DNA of 64,000 nt from Komagataeibacter oboediens (GCF_003207815.1 NZ_NKTX01000001.1:124001-188000); one strand, 5' to 3'. Positions 20,946 through 31,111 are shown, numbered from the stretch's first letter. Made by a program: numbers and translations. Notes: a model not told the origin generated them from the sequence alone.

Positions 20946-21848
20946 TCAGGCCTCGGCCTGTGCCGTGTGCTGCGCGCGACGGGAAGCGACTTCCGCCTTC
21001 ATCGCGGTCTGAACCTTTTCAAAGGCACGGACCTCGATCTGGCGCACGCGTTCGCGTGAGATGTTGTAGACATGCGACAGCTCTTCCAGCGTCGCCGGTT
21101 CGTCCTTGAGCCGCCGTTCGGTCAGGATATGACGTTCACGGTCGTTCAGGGATTTCATGGCGTTGGCCAGAAGCGCCTGCCTGCCGGAATATTCCTCGCT
21201 CTGGGCAAGGGTTTCTTCCTGGTTGTCATTGTCATCAACCAGCCAGTCCTGCCATTCCCCTTCGCCATCCATGCGCAGCGGCGCATTCAGGCTGTGGTCG
21301 GGGGCGGCAAGCCTGCGGTTCATGTTCACCACGTCCTGTTCGGGCACGCCGAGGGACTGGGCGATCTTGTTGACCTGTTCAGGCTGCAGGTCACCGTCAT
21401 CGATGGCCTGCATCTGTCCCTTGAGGCGACGCAGGTTGAAGAAAAGTTTTTTCTGCGCGGCGGTTGTGCCGATCTTCACCAGTGACCAGCTATGCAGGAT
21501 GTATTCCTGTATCGCTGCACGGATCCACCACATGGCATATGTCGCCAGCCGGAAGCCACGGTCGGGGTCGAAGCGGCGGACCGCCTGCATCATCCCGATA
21601 TTGCCTTCGCTGATCAGTTCACCCACCGGCAGGCCATAGCCACGATAGCCCATGGCGATCTTGGCGACGAGACGCAGGTGGGAAGTGACGAGTTTATGCG
21701 CGGCCTCGGTGTCGCCCTTGTCCTTCCAGCGGCGCGACAGGCGAAGCTCCTCCTCGGGGGAGAGCATGGGAAACTTGCGGATATCCCGAAGGTATTTGGA
21801 CAGGTTGTTTTCGGGACCGGAAATAAGAGCAGAAGCAGAAGAGGCCAT
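20946..21848 (-). CDS. rpoH: RNA polymerase heat-shock sigma factor RpoH
   Basis: A 300-residue sigma-70 family factor. Region 2 contains KLVTSHLRLVAKIA and the promoter-melting segment GFRLATYAMWWIRAAIQEY. The RpoH box is seen as QKKLFFNLRRLKGQ near residue 132, which separates it from RpoD. Region 4 has LEELSHVYNISRERVRQIEVRAFEKV. It should direct heat-shock transcription, including htpG in this window. The gene follows the RluD-type synthase in the same direction across a 243-nt gap that probably holds its own promoter. Confidence 0.95.
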   Translation of the reverse strand: MASSASALISGPENNLSKYLRDIRKFPMLSPEEELRLSRRWKDKGDTEAAHKLVTSHLRLVAKIAMGYRGYGLPVGELISEGNIGMMQAVRRFDPDRGFRLATYAMWWIRAAIQEYILHSWSLVKIGTTAAQKKLFFNLRRLKGQMQAIDDGDLQPEQVNKIAQSLGVPEQDVVNMNRRLAAPDHSLNAPLRMDGEGEWQDWLVDDNDNQEETLAQSEEYSGRQALLANAMKSLNDRERHILTERRLKDEPATLEELSHVYNISRERVRQIEVRAFEKVQTAMKAEVASRRAQHTAQAEA

Positions 21849-22091
21849 TGTAACGGACTCCTGTTCCAGAGGGACGGGACAGCTTTAATCCGGACTAACG
21901 TAACCGTTACCGGAAGGGTTGCATCGTCAACTCTGTTAGACGCACGACTGGACATCTCACGTCCCTGTATATGACCCCCGTCATGGGCAGTTTTATACAG
22001 GACGTCCAGTTAGCCTGGGGGCGTCGGCCCCGGCGAACAATCACCGAACATAGGCATGCTGGCCGGTTGTGTCAATGAATATGCCTGCAAA
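21849..22091 (-). promoter_or_regulatory. rpoH upstream region with an 11-bp dyad
   Basis: A 243-nt gap without a gene. On the minus strand it contains TTGACG and then the perfect dyad GTAACGGTTAC (21900-21910), about 50 nt before the rpoH start. TTGACG is a plausible -35 box, but no good -10 box is placed with it. This is a candidate promoter or operator region only. Confidence 0.35.
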
Positions 22092-23063
22092 TCAGGCAAT
22101 ACTGGACAGCAGGTGACGGAAGTCTTCCGGGGGGGCGGTCTCGAACAGCATCTCCTCACCGCTGCGCGGGTGGACAAAGCCCAGACGGCGGGCATGCAGC
22201 GCCTGGCGGGGAAAATCCAGCGCCGCGTCCTTTGCCACGGGGGGCAGGCTGCGTGACGCGGCCGGAATCCGGCGCAGGTAAACCGGATCGCCCACCAGCG
22301 CGTGTCCGGCATGGGCGAAGTGGACCCGGATCTGGTGGGTGCGTCCGGTCGCCAGCCTGCATTCCACATGGGCAAGGCCGCCATGGAAGGTGTCCAGTAC
22401 GCGGTAATGGGTCAGCGCCATCTTGCCGCCACCATTGGCAATCACCGCCATGCGCTTGCGGTCGCGCCGGTCGCGCCCGATCGCACCATCGAACGATCCG
22501 CTGGCGGGCGAGGGAACGCCCCAGCAGATGGCCTGATACGCCCGGTCGATCCTGCGTTCGGCAAAGGCAAGGGAAAGCGCCTGATGCGCCATTTCGGTCT
22601 TGGCCGCGACCATGATGCCCGACGTGTCCTTATCCAGTCGGTGTACGATGCCCGGTCGCCGTTCGCCACCAATTCCGGTCAGCCCCTCGCCGCAATGGGC
22701 CAGCAGGGCGTTGACAAGGGTGCCGTCCTCGTTCCCTGGGGCCGGGTGCACGACCATGCCCGCGGGCTTGTCCAGCACGATCAGGTCGCGGTCCTCATAT
22801 AATATGTCGAGGGCGATATCCTGCCCCTGCGGTGTGGCGGGGATTGCGGGGGGGATATGAATTTCATAACACATGCCTGCCCGCACGGGTTCCGCCGGGT
22901 CCCGCAGCGGGCTGCCATCGCGTAACAGATGGCCGCTTTCCATAAGGGACTTGACGCGTGAACGCGAAAGGCCTTCGACCACATTGGCAATGAAGCGGTC
23001 GGTGCGCTGGCCTGCGTCACCGGTGGTGGCGATGACAGGGGCAGGGGGGACAGTGTCATTCAT
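22092..23063 (-). CDS. RluA/RluD-family 23S rRNA pseudouridine synthase
   Basis: A 323-residue pseudouridine synthase. An S4-like RNA-binding domain occupies roughly residues 20-80 (RTDRFIANVVEGLSRSRVKSLMESGHLL). The catalytic segment is GIVHRLDKDTSGIMV near residue 138, whose Asp attacks uridine. RTHQIRVHFAHAGHALVGDPVY is the conserved C-terminal motif. The S4 domain and length fit RluD, which modifies helix 69 of 23S rRNA, but RluC or RluA specificity cannot be excluded. Located upstream of rpoH on the same strand. Confidence 0.9.
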   Translation of the reverse strand: MNDTVPPAPVIATTGDAGQRTDRFIANVVEGLSRSRVKSLMESGHLLRDGSPLRDPAEPVRAGMCYEIHIPPAIPATPQGQDIALDILYEDRDLIVLDKPAGMVVHPAPGNEDGTLVNALLAHCGEGLTGIGGERRPGIVHRLDKDTSGIMVAAKTEMAHQALSLAFAERRIDRAYQAICWGVPSPASGSFDGAIGRDRRDRKRMAVIANGGGKMALTHYRVLDTFHGGLAHVECRLATGRTHQIRVHFAHAGHALVGDPVYLRRIPAASRSLPPVAKDAALDFPRQALHARRLGFVHPRSGEEMLFETAPPEDFRHLLSSIA

Positions 23064-23111
23064 GGCATGTGTCTATCGGAAAAAACGGTATTCGGGAACG
23101 GAAAGCACATA

Positions 23112-23471
23112 ATGGAAAAACAGGGATCGCGCGCGCTGCTTGCGGCGGTGATCGGCATGGGAATCCTGCTGTTCATCGGCTCGCTGGCGCTGGTTGGCGT
23201 GCTGGTGCACCGGATGATGCACCCGGCCGCTCCCCACCCGGTTGCGGTGGCAGGCGCGACGGTACCGGCCCCCGTCATGGCGGGGCCGGGCGTGCAGGCA
23301 GGGGATCTGGTGGTGGAGGAAGCGCCGGGGACGCATGTGCAGTCCGTTACCGCTCGCCCCGATGGGCTGCTGGCGGTGGTGCTGACTGGTGGGGAAAGCG
23401 TAGACCGTGTGGTGCTATGGGATCCTGCCGGCCACCGTATCGTGGCGCGACTGGTTCTGGGGCGGTCCTGA
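23112..23471 (+). CDS. Small single-pass membrane protein of unknown function
   Basis: A 119-residue protein with a short cytoplasmic start, one strong transmembrane helix at about residues 9-31 (LLAAVIGMGILLFIGSLALV) and a periplasmic domain of about 85 residues ending in VLWDPAGHRIVARLVLG. I know small proteins of this shape beside RluA-type genes in Alphaproteobacteria, but no function is assigned. The ATG at 23112 has a GGAAAG upstream; an in-frame start at 23067 would add residues without support. Divergent from the pseudouridine synthase. Confidence 0.6.
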   Translation: MEKQGSRALLAAVIGMGILLFIGSLALVGVLVHRMMHPAAPHPVAVAGATVPAPVMAGPGVQAGDLVVEEAPGTHVQSVTARPDGLLAVVLTGGESVDRVVLWDPAGHRIVARLVLGRS

Positions 23472-23527
23472 CCAATTCTTTCCTTGCATCCCCACGTGTG
23501 ATCGCATAGAACGCGGCACCGGCCTTT

Positions 23528-23603
23528 GTCCCGTTCGTCTAGAGGCCTAGGACACCGCCCTCTCACGGCGGCAACACGGGTTCGAATCCCGTACGGGACG
23601 CCA
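23528..23603 (+). tRNA. tRNA-Glu (anticodon CTC)
   Basis: The acceptor stem GTCCCGT pairs with ACGGGAC. The anticodon stem CCGCC/GGCGG holds the loop CTCTCAC with anticodon CTC. The T arm is CGGGTTCGAATCCCG and CCA is encoded. The length of 76 nt including CCA is normal. Decodes GAG. Confidence 0.96.
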
Positions 23604-23639
23604 GATTACTGGCTGTTTATACCATGGCCGCAGAACGAA

Positions 23640-23663
23640 AGCCCGCCGCAAGGCGGGTTTTTA
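23640..23663 (+). terminator. Terminator after tRNA-Glu
   Basis: A short stem CCCGCC / GGCGGG with a GCAA tetraloop is followed by TTTTTAG. It lies 37 nt downstream of the tRNA 3' end. Confidence 0.7.
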
Positions 23664-24193
23664 GTATGTACTGGACAATTGTCCGCGTTATTTTCATTGA
23701 AAAGCAATCAATCTATGGCATGGCGCCGTTTTTCATATTAATATATAATAAAGGCATCTTATATATTTGCCGGGACGCTTTGTGAAAAAAGCATTGATTC
23801 ATGTCAAATGGCACCGAAATTTAAAAATATTTTCCGTCTTTTAATTTTCGGATAGATGGCAGCATATTGGAACCCGGTCATTTTCCATATTTCTCTTTTG
23901 ATTTCTGCAGGAATAATCAACGGGATTTTCTGGGGGAGCGTGCTGGCCCGACGTGATAAAAATGCAACTTCACCCCCTTTCCGGTCCGTCAGGGCGCTGG
24001 TGGCAGTTTCGCCATTGGGGGGGAAGGCGTTATGCTTCCTTTCCGTAATAAAGTCTGTCTCGTAGTAGCCATGTGTGGCTTGCAGGATGGAGGAGTTTGC
24101 GATTAAGGCGTCATGAGTGCGACCGGGCGGGGAGTTGAACACCGGTTTCCGCCTGTGGTTGCATCGGTTCTGATTTCTAGTGTGTGGTGATCA
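23664..24193 (+). promoter_or_regulatory. AT-rich leader region of the bcs operon
   Basis: About 530 nt with no convincing gene. The stretch 23690-23860 is far richer in A and T than the rest of the window. It contains a perfect 12-bp palindrome GGACAATTGTCC at 23673-23684, a possible operator. Short ORFs at 23856-24065 (plus) and 23804-24142 (minus) have no recognisable motif. The bcs operon starts immediately after, so its promoter and regulator sites should lie here. No specific promoter could be fixed. Confidence 0.5.
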
Positions 24194-25273
24194 ATGCTGT
24201 TGGATTTTATGAAGCTGCAGAAACATGTATCCGGGATGGGGCGTCGGTCCTTTCTGTCCGTCATGGCGGCTACCGGCAGCATTCCGTTCCTTTCGGCGGC
24301 TGAAGCAGGGGACGGCACGGCGGTGAATCAGCAGTGGGCCATTTTCCGCAGCAAGTATTTCCATCCCGACGGGCGCATTATCGATACCGGCAATAGCGGC
24401 GAATCCCACAGCGAGGGACAGGGTTACGGCATGCTGTTCGCCGCCGCGGCAGGCGACCAGACGGCGTTCGAGGCGATATGGGTCTGGGCGCGCAACAACC
24501 TTCAGCACAAGACCGATGCCCTGTTTTCCTGGCGTTACCTGGAGGGACATAACCCGCCGGTCGCGGACAAGAACAATGCCACCGACGGGGATCTGCTGAT
24601 TGCCCTGGGCCTGGCACGCGCCGGGAAGCTTTGGAAGCGGGCGGACTATATTCAGGACGCTATAAACATCTACGCCGACGTGCTGAAGCACATGACCATG
24701 AAGGTCGGTCCCTATACGGTGCTGCTGCCCGGGGCAGTGGGATTCGTTACCAAGGACGCGGTGACCCTCAACCTGTCCTATTACGTCATGCCCTCCCTTC
24801 TGCAGGCGTTTGAGCTGTCAGGCGAATCCCAGTGGCAGACCGTGATCGAAAATGGCCTGCGCATCATTGGCAAGGCACAGTTCGGTGAATGGAAGCTGCC
24901 GCCGGACTGGCTGTCGATCAACCGGCAGACGGGTAATTTCTCCATCGCAAAGGGCTGGCCGCCGCGTTTCTCCTACGACGCGATTCGCGTGCCGCTTTAC
25001 CTGTACTGGGCGCATATGCTGTCGCCGGAACTGCTGGCTGACTACACCCGGTTCTGGAACCATTTTGGCGCATCTGCCCTGCCGGGTTGGGTTGACCTGA
25101 CAAATGGTTCGCGTTCGCCCTATAATGCGCCGCCCGGTTATCTGGCCGTTGCATCGTGTTCGGGTCTGGCATCGGCTGGCGAACTGCCCACGCTGGATAA
25201 TGCGCCGGATTATTATTCCGCAGCGCTTACACTGCTGGTCTATATCGCCCGTGCCGAGGGAGGTGGGATGTGA
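24194..25273 (+). CDS. bcsZ: Periplasmic or secreted GH8 endoglucanase CmcAx (BcsZ)
   Basis: A 359-residue glycoside hydrolase family 8 endo-beta-1,4-glucanase of the cellulose operon. GH8 signatures are NSGESHSEGQGYGMLFA near residue 75, holding the acid Glu, and NNATDGDLLIALGLARAG near residue 132 with a conserved Asp. RFSYDAIRVPLYLYWA and the C-terminal YYSAALTLLVYIARAE also match CmcAx. In K. xylinus the enzyme is needed for normal cellulose yield and fibre form. The N-terminus has GRRSFLS before a hydrophobic stretch, resembling a twin-arginine signal peptide. Start codons at 24194 and 24236 both keep this signal. It overlaps ccpAx by 4 nt (GTGA). Confidence 0.93.
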   Translation: MLLDFMKLQKHVSGMGRRSFLSVMAATGSIPFLSAAEAGDGTAVNQQWAIFRSKYFHPDGRIIDTGNSGESHSEGQGYGMLFAAAAGDQTAFEAIWVWARNNLQHKTDALFSWRYLEGHNPPVADKNNATDGDLLIALGLARAGKLWKRADYIQDAINIYADVLKHMTMKVGPYTVLLPGAVGFVTKDAVTLNLSYYVMPSLLQAFELSGESQWQTVIENGLRIIGKAQFGEWKLPPDWLSINRQTGNFSIAKGWPPRFSYDAIRVPLYLYWAHMLSPELLADYTRFWNHFGASALPGWVDLTNGSRSPYNAPPGYLAVASCSGLASAGELPTLDNAPDYYSAALTLLVYIARAEGGGM

Positions 25274-26265
25274 GTTCAGCCGACAAGGAAGCAGGGACAC
25301 CGGCGCCACACCGTAATGTGGACATGGACAATCCGCAGGATGTGTCCCGCATGCTTACGACTGGCTATGGTCTGAGCGGGGAAGGCTTTCATTACCATTC
25401 CTTCCGGTCCATCGTGCGGGACGCGCCCGTGGATGTCCCCGAAGAAACAGATCACGACGACACGCATGCCTACGCCGAAGAGCATTATGCCGAGCCGGAG
25501 TCGTACGAGCCGGCTCCAGCCGCTGCGCCTGCGCCGGAGTCTGAACCGCCTGTCGTCACGCCTGTAGCCATGCCTCCCATTGTGGAGGAAGCGCCGCCAC
25601 CGCCACCGGCCCCGGTTGTGCCGGAAGCCGTGCATGTGCCGCAGCCGCCTGTTCAGCCCGCGCCGCCTGTCATGGAAACGGTCGCGCCGGAACCGCCGCC
25701 GCCGCCGCCGGAAACCGTGGTCTCACCCGCACCGCAGCCCAAGCCTGCCGCAACGACGCCGGATGTCGTGCAGTCGGGCGGGCGCGAACGGCGTGGCCTG
25801 CCGCCGTTTGTTGCGCCTGCTGCGCCGTCCGCGCCGCCGCGTCCGGCACCCGCGCAGTCTGCTCCCTTCACGGTTGAAGCCCCCGAGCCTGAGGTTGCTG
25901 CAACGGATGAGTGGGCCCCCGTGCCCAAGGCGCAGCAGCGCCGTGGACAGCGCCCGACCGGGCCTGGATTCTTTTTTGCCAAGGCAGGCGACCGGACCCA
26001 GATGGCCCGGCTGTTCCAGCCGACACCGGTGCCGATGCCCCGGCCTGTTTCCAAACCTGCTTCCAAGGTGACCACGATGACCAAGTTCGACAAGAATTCA
26101 TGGAATGAAAGCGCGGGACGCCGCCCGGCGCCGACCGATAACTCCCCGACCCTGACCGAAGTGTTCATGACACTGGGGGGGCGGGCGACCGACCGTCTGA
26201 TCCCCAAGCCGAGCCTGCGTGAGGCCCTGCTGCGCAAGCGTGAGGAAGAGAACGAGCAATCCTGA
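25270..26265 (+). CDS. ccpAx: Cellulose-complementing factor CcpAx (BcsH)
   Basis: A 331-residue protein found only in Komagataeibacter-type bcs operons. Residues 75-200 are strongly Pro-rich, with many PPPP and PAP runs, and are probably disordered. The N-terminal (about 15-60) and C-terminal (about 215-331, with TMTKFDKNSWNESAGRR and LTEVFMTLGGRATDRLIPKPS) parts are more ordered and basic. In K. xylinus it is required for crystalline cellulose I assembly, interacts with BcsD and helps arrange terminal complexes. No signal peptide is seen. The GTG start overlaps the bcsZ stop, which points to coupled translation. Confidence 0.88.
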   Translation: MSSADKEAGTPAPHRNVDMDNPQDVSRMLTTGYGLSGEGFHYHSFRSIVRDAPVDVPEETDHDDTHAYAEEHYAEPESYEPAPAAAPAPESEPPVVTPVAMPPIVEEAPPPPPAPVVPEAVHVPQPPVQPAPPVMETVAPEPPPPPPETVVSPAPQPKPAATTPDVVQSGGRERRGLPPFVAPAAPSAPPRPAPAQSAPFTVEAPEPEVAATDEWAPVPKAQQRRGQRPTGPGFFFAKAGDRTQMARLFQPTPVPMPRPVSKPASKVTTMTKFDKNSWNESAGRRPAPTDNSPTLTEVFMTLGGRATDRLIPKPSLREALLRKREEENEQS

Positions 26266-26455
26266 TTCCGGCAGGCGTGACCGGTTATGATGGCAGGCCG
26301 GTCCGCCACGGGATACAGGGCAGGGGGCCTGGGCCCCGTATGACCCGCGTGCCATGCGGGCCGAAAGGCGACATGACGGACCAGATGCGTCTGACGGTTT
26401 TCTTTTGAACGTAACTATCTGTTTTATCAGTATTTATTAATCGGACGAGTTATTG
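26266..26455 (+). promoter_or_regulatory. ccpAx-bcsA intergenic region, possible internal promoter
   Basis: A 190-nt gap, much longer than the other joints of the operon. TTGAAC at 26405-26410 followed after 17 nt by CAGTAT could be a weak promoter ahead of bcsA. GGGGCCTGGGCCCC near 26325 forms a short GC-rich dyad. GGACGAG about 8 nt before 26456 is the likely ribosome-binding site. Evidence for a promoter is weak. Confidence 0.3.
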
Positions 26456-28693
26456 ATGTCAGAGGTTCAGTCGTCAGCGCCTGCGGAAAGCTGGTTCGGC
26501 CGCTTTTCCAACAAGATACTGTCACTGCGCGGTGCCAGCTATGTCGTTGGGGCGTTGGGGCTTTGCGCCCTGCTTGCCGCAACCATGGTTACGCTGTCGC
26601 TTAATGAACAGATGATTGTGGCATTAGTGTGTGTGGCGGTGTTTTTTATCGTCGGCCGCCGCAAAAGCCGTCGCACCCAGGTCTTTCTGGAAGTGCTGTC
26701 GGCGCTGGTGTCCCTGCGGTATCTGACGTGGCGGCTGACGGAAACGCTGGACTTTGATACCTGGACGCAGGGCATTCTGGGTGTCACGCTGCTGCTGGCG
26801 GAACTGTATGCGCTCTACATGCTGTTCCTCAGTTATTTCCAGACGATTTCCCCCCTGCATCGTGCGCCGCTGCCGCTGCCGGCCAATCCCGATGAGTGGC
26901 CCACGGTTGATATTTTCATCCCGACCTATGACGAAGCACTGAGCATCGTGCGTCTGACGGTGCTCGGGGCGCTGGGTATCGACTGGCCGCCCGACAAGGT
27001 GAACGTCTATATTCTGGATGACGGCAGGCGTGAGGAATTCGCCCGTTTTGCCGAGGCCTGTGGCGCGCGTTACATCGCCCGTCCCGATAACGCGCACGCC
27101 AAGGCCGGTAACCTGAACTACGCCATTAAACATACCACGGGCGATCACATCCTCATCCTGGACTGTGACCATATCCCGACGCGTGCTTTCCTGCAGATCT
27201 CCATGGGCTGGATGGTCAGCGATTCGAACATCGCCCTGCTGCAGACGCCGCATCACTTCTATTCCCCCGATCCGTTCCAGCGTAACCTGGCGGTGGGGTA
27301 CCGCACCCCGCCCGAAGGCAATCTGTTCTATGGCGTCATTCAGGATGGTAACGACTTCTGGGATGCGACCTTCTTCTGCGGATCGTGCGCCATCCTGCGC
27401 CGTAAGGCGATTGAGGAAATCGGCGGCTTTGCAACCGAAACCGTGACAGAGGACGCCCATACCGCGCTGCGTATGCAGCGCAAGGGCTGGTCGACCGCCT
27501 ACCTGCGCATTCCGCTGGCCAGTGGTCTGGCGACAGAACGTCTCATTACGCATATCGGGCAGCGTATGCGCTGGGCCCGTGGCATGATCCAGATTTTCCG
27601 CGTCGATAACCCGATGCTTGGCTCGGGTCTGAAGCTTGGGCAGCGTCTTTGCTACCTGTCGGCCATGACGTCGTTCTTCTTCGCCATTCCCCGCGTCATC
27701 TTCCTTGCATCCCCGCTGGCCTTCCTGTTCTTCAGCCAGAATATCATCGCGGCATCGCCGCTGGCGGTGGGGGTCTACGCCATCCCGCACATGTTCCATT
27801 CCATTGCGACTGCGGCGAAGGTCAACAAGGGCTGGCGGTATTCGTTCTGGAGTGAAGTGTACGAAACCGTCATGGCACTGTTCCTGGTGCGGGTGACCAT
27901 CGTCACGATGCTGTTCCCCTCCAAGGGCAAGTTCAACGTGACGGAAAAAGGTGGTGTTCTGGAACGTGAGGAATTCGACCTCACCGCCACCTATCCGAAT
28001 ATTATTTTCGCCATCATCATGGCCCTCGGCCTGTTGCGTGGGCTATATGCGCTGATCTTCCAGCACCTGGACATCATTTCGGAACGTGCGTACGCGCTGA
28101 ACTGCATCTGGTCGGTGATCAGTCTGATCATCCTGATGGCGGCAATCTCCGTGGGGCGTGAAACAAAGCAGCTGCGGCAGAGCCATCGTATCGAAGCCCA
28201 GATCCCCGTTACGGTTTATGATTACGATGGCAATTCGAGCCACGGCATTACCGAAGACGTCTCCATGGGCGGTGTGGCGATCCACCTGCCATGGCGTGAG
28301 GTTACTCCCGATCACCCTGTACAGGTCGTGATCCATGCCGTACTGGATGGCGAGGAGATGAACCTTCCGGCCACCATGATCCGCAGTGCCCAGGGCAAGG
28401 CGGTGTTTACGTGGTCGATCAGTAACATTCAGGTTGAGGCGGCCGTGGTCCGGTTTGTGTTCGGACGCGCCGATGCCTGGCTGCAGTGGAATAATTATGA
28501 GGATGACCGGCCGTTACGAAGCCTGTGGAGTCTGATCCTCAGCATCAAGGCACTGTTCCGCAGGAAGGGTCAGATGATTGCCCATAGTCGTCCCAAAAAG
28601 AAACCAATTGCACTGCCGGTTGAGCGTAGGGAGCCAACAACCAGCCAGGGTGGTCAGAAACAGGAAGGAAAGATCAGTCGTGCGGCCTCGTGA
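26456..28693 (+). CDS. bcsA: Cellulose synthase catalytic subunit BcsA
   Basis: A 745-residue inner-membrane GT2 glycosyltransferase that polymerises UDP-glucose into beta-1,4-glucan. Hydrophobic helices lie at about 30-60 and 70-120, and several more between 400 and 570. The catalytic set is present: DDG near 188, the DCD motif (LDCDHIP) near 236, TED near 331 and QRMRW near 368. A C-terminal PilZ domain begins near 575 with the RQSHR c-di-GMP-binding arginines and [13 protein letters not shown]. The ATG at 26456 is preferred over the TTG at 26453. Here bcsA and bcsB are separate genes with one base between the bcsA stop and the bcsB start; some strains have a fused AcsAB. Confidence 0.97.
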   Translation: MSEVQSSAPAESWFGRFSNKILSLRGASYVVGALGLCALLAATMVTLSLNEQMIVALVCVAVFFIVGRRKSRRTQVFLEVLSALVSLRYLTWRLTETLDFDTWTQGILGVTLLLAELYALYMLFLSYFQTISPLHRAPLPLPANPDEWPTVDIFIPTYDEALSIVRLTVLGALGIDWPPDKVNVYILDDGRREEFARFAEACGARYIARPDNAHAKAGNLNYAIKHTTGDHILILDCDHIPTRAFLQISMGWMVSDSNIALLQTPHHFYSPDPFQRNLAVGYRTPPEGNLFYGVIQDGNDFWDATFFCGSCAILRRKAIEEIGGFATETVTEDAHTALRMQRKGWSTAYLRIPLASGLATERLITHIGQRMRWARGMIQIFRVDNPMLGSGLKLGQRLCYLSAMTSFFFAIPRVIFLASPLAFLFFSQNIIAASPLAVGVYAIPHMFHSIATAAKVNKGWRYSFWSEVYETVMALFLVRVTIVTMLFPSKGKFNVTEKGGVLEREEFDLTATYPNIIFAIIMALGLLRGLYALIFQHLDIISERAYALNCIWSVISLIILMAAISVGRETKQLRQSHRIEAQIPVTVYDYDGNSSHGITEDVSMGGVAIHLPWREVTPDHPVQVVIHAVLDGEEMNLPATMIRSAQGKAVFTWSISNIQVEAAVVRFVFGRADAWLQWNNYEDDRPLRSLWSLILSIKALFRRKGQMIAHSRPKKKPIALPVERREPTTSQGGQKQEGKISRAAS

Positions 28694-28694
28694 T

Positions 28695-31109
28695 ATGAAA
28701 ATGGTGTCCCTGATCGCGCTGCTGGTTTTCGCAACGGGAGCGCAGGCTGCCCCGATTGCGTCCAAAGCGCCAGCCCACCAGCCTACGGGCAGTGATCTCC
28801 CCCCCCTGCCGGCAGCGGCACCGGTGGCGCCAGCGGCGCAACCTTCCGCACAGGCGGTTGATCCGGCATCAGCCGCGCCCGCGTCCGATGCGGGAAGCGC
28901 CAGCAATGCGGATGCGATACTGGATAATGCCGAAAATGCGGCAGGCGTCGGTACCGATGTTGCAACCGTCCATACCTATTCCCTTCAGGAACTGGGTGCG
29001 CAGAGTGCATTGACCATGCGCGGCGCCGCCCCGCTGCAGGGGTTGCAGTTCGGGATTCCGGCAGACCAGCTGGTGACATCGGCCCGACTGGTCGTGTCCG
29101 GGGCCATGTCGCCCAACCTCCAGCCCGACAACAGCGCGGTGACGATCACGCTGAACGAACAGTATATCGGCACGCTGCGTCCCGACCCGACGCATCCGGC
29201 GTTCGGGCCGCTGTCATTTGACATCAATCCGATTTTCTTTGTCAGCGGCAACCGCCTGAACTTCAACTTCGCTTCAGGTTCCAAAGGGTGCGCGGACCCG
29301 ACCAACGGGCTGCAGTGGGCCAGCGTGTCTGAACATTCGCAGCTGCAGATCACGACCATTCCGCTTCCTCCCCGTCGTCAGCTGGCCCGTCTGCCCCAGC
29401 CGTTCTTTGATAAGACTGTAAGGCAGAAAGTCGTCATTCCGTTCGTCCTTGCACAGACATTTGATCCAGAAGTGCTCAAGGCTTCCGGCATCATCGCGTC
29501 GTGGTTCGGGCAGCAGACCGACTTCCGTGGGGTCAATTTCCCTGTCTTCTCCACCATTCCCCAGACCGGCAATGCCATTGTGGTCGGCGTGGCGGATGAA
29601 CTGCCTGCAGCGCTGGGCCGCCCGTCCGTCAGTGGCCCCACCCTGATGGAGGTCGCCAACCCCTCCGATCCCAACGGCACGGTGCTGCTGGTGACGGGGC
29701 GTGACCGCGATGAAGTCATTACCGCCAGCAAAGGGATCGGCTTCGGGTCCAGCGCCCTGCCGGTCGCCAGCCGCATGGATGTGGCGCCGATTGATGTCGC
29801 CCCGCGTCTGGCCAATGACGCGCCGTCCTTCATTCCCACCAGCCGCCCGGTCCGGCTGGGTGAACTGGTGCCGGTCAGCGCCCTGCAGGGCGAAGGGTAT
29901 ACGCCGGGCGTGCTGTCGGTTCCGTTCCGCGTGTCGCCTGACCTCTATACGTGGCGTGACCGTCCGTACAAGCTGAACGTGCGTTTCCGCGCGCCGGATG
30001 GCCCGATCCTCGATGTGGCGCGTTCGCACTTGGATGTCGGCATCAACAATACCTACCTGCAGTCCTATTCACTGCGGGAGCAGAGCTCGGTTGTCGATCA
30101 GCTGCTGCATCGTGTTGGCGTGGGCACCCAGAATGCGGGCGTGGAGCAGCATACGCTGACCATTCCGCCGTGGATGGTGTTCGGTCAGGATCAGCTGCAG
30201 TTCTATTTTGACGCAGCCCCGCTGGCACAGCCCGGCTGCCGTCCCGGTCCGAGCCTGATCCACATGTCGGTCGATCCGGATTCGACCATTGACCTGTCCA
30301 ATGCCTATCACATCACGCGCATGCCCAACCTGGCCTACATGGCCAGTGCGGGGTATCCGTTCACGACCTACGCCGACCTGTCGCGTTCGGCAGTGGTGCT
30401 GCCGGATCATCCCAATGGTACGGTGGTCAGCGCGTATCTCGACCTCATGGGCTTCATGGGGGCGACGACATGGTATCCCGTTTCGGGCGTTGATATCGTT
30501 TCGGCCGACCATGTCAGCGACGTGGCGGACCGGAACCTGATTGTCCTGTCCACCCTGTCCAACAGTGCGGATGTATCTGCCCTGCTGGCCAACTCGGCAT
30601 ACCAGATTTCGGATGGGCGGCTTCACATGGGGCTGCGTTCCACCCTGAGCGGCGTGTGGAACATCTTCCAGGATCCGATGTCGGTCATGAGCAACACGCA
30701 CCCGACCGAGGTTGAAACCACGCTGAGCGGTGGCGTCGGCGCGATGGTGGAGGCGGAATCGCCATTGGCGTCCGGCCGCACCGTGCTGGCCCTGCTGTCG
30801 GGTGACGGGCAGGGGCTTGATAATCTGGTCCAGATCCTGGGGCAGCGTAAGAACCAGGCGAAAGTACAGGGTGATCTTGTGCTGGCGCATGGCGATGACC
30901 TGACATCCTACCGCAGTTCGCCGCTGTATACGGTTGGCACGGTGCCGCTGTGGCTGATTCCCGACTGGTATATGCATAACCATCCCTTCCGCGTGATCGT
31001 GGTCGGGCTGGTTGGCTGTCTGCTGGTGGCGGCTGTCCTGGTGCGTGCCCTGTTCCGCCACGCGATGTTCCGTCGCCGGCAGTTGCAGGAAGAAAGGCAG
31101 AAATCGTGA
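28695..31109 (+). CDS. bcsB: Cellulose synthase periplasmic subunit BcsB
   Basis: An 804-residue membrane-anchored periplasmic protein that partners BcsA and guides the nascent glucan. A signal peptide ([18 protein letters not shown]) is followed by an Ala/Pro-rich linker, then two carbohydrate-binding/flavodoxin-like repeats across about 100-700. A C-terminal membrane anchor ([21 protein letters not shown]) lies near residue 765. The ATG at 28695 has AAGGAAAG upstream and starts directly after the bcsA stop. An in-frame ATG at 28578 inside bcsA would destroy the signal peptide and is rejected. bcsC begins 3 nt after its stop. Confidence 0.95.
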   Translation: MKMVSLIALLVFATGAQAAPIASKAPAHQPTGSDLPPLPAAAPVAPAAQPSAQAVDPASAAPASDAGSASNADAILDNAENAAGVGTDVATVHTYSLQELGAQSALTMRGAAPLQGLQFGIPADQLVTSARLVVSGAMSPNLQPDNSAVTITLNEQYIGTLRPDPTHPAFGPLSFDINPIFFVSGNRLNFNFASGSKGCADPTNGLQWASVSEHSQLQITTIPLPPRRQLARLPQPFFDKTVRQKVVIPFVLAQTFDPEVLKASGIIASWFGQQTDFRGVNFPVFSTIPQTGNAIVVGVADELPAALGRPSVSGPTLMEVANPSDPNGTVLLVTGRDRDEVITASKGIGFGSSALPVASRMDVAPIDVAPRLANDAPSFIPTSRPVRLGELVPVSALQGEGYTPGVLSVPFRVSPDLYTWRDRPYKLNVRFRAPDGPILDVARSHLDVGINNTYLQSYSLREQSSVVDQLLHRVGVGTQNAGVEQHTLTIPPWMVFGQDQLQFYFDAAPLAQPGCRPGPSLIHMSVDPDSTIDLSNAYHITRMPNLAYMASAGYPFTTYADLSRSAVVLPDHPNGTVVSAYLDLMGFMGATTWYPVSGVDIVSADHVSDVADRNLIVLSTLSNSADVSALLANSAYQISDGRLHMGLRSTLSGVWNIFQDPMSVMSNTHPTEVETTLSGGVGAMVEAESPLASGRTVLALLSGDGQGLDNLVQILGQRKNQAKVQGDLVLAHGDDLTSYRSSPLYTVGTVPLWLIPDWYMHNHPFRVIVVGLVGCLLVAAVLVRALFRHAMFRRRQLQEERQKS

Positions 31110-31111
31110 TC

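Noticed and set aside
23804-24142. 112-codon minus-strand frame in the bcs leader region
   Set aside because: AT-rich, no ribosome-binding site, no motif; more likely regulatory DNA. Kept as part of the leader region.
28578-28694. N-terminal extension of BcsB into bcsA
   Set aside because: The extension removes the signal peptide from the N-terminus; the ATG at 28695 has a ribosome-binding site and a proper leader.
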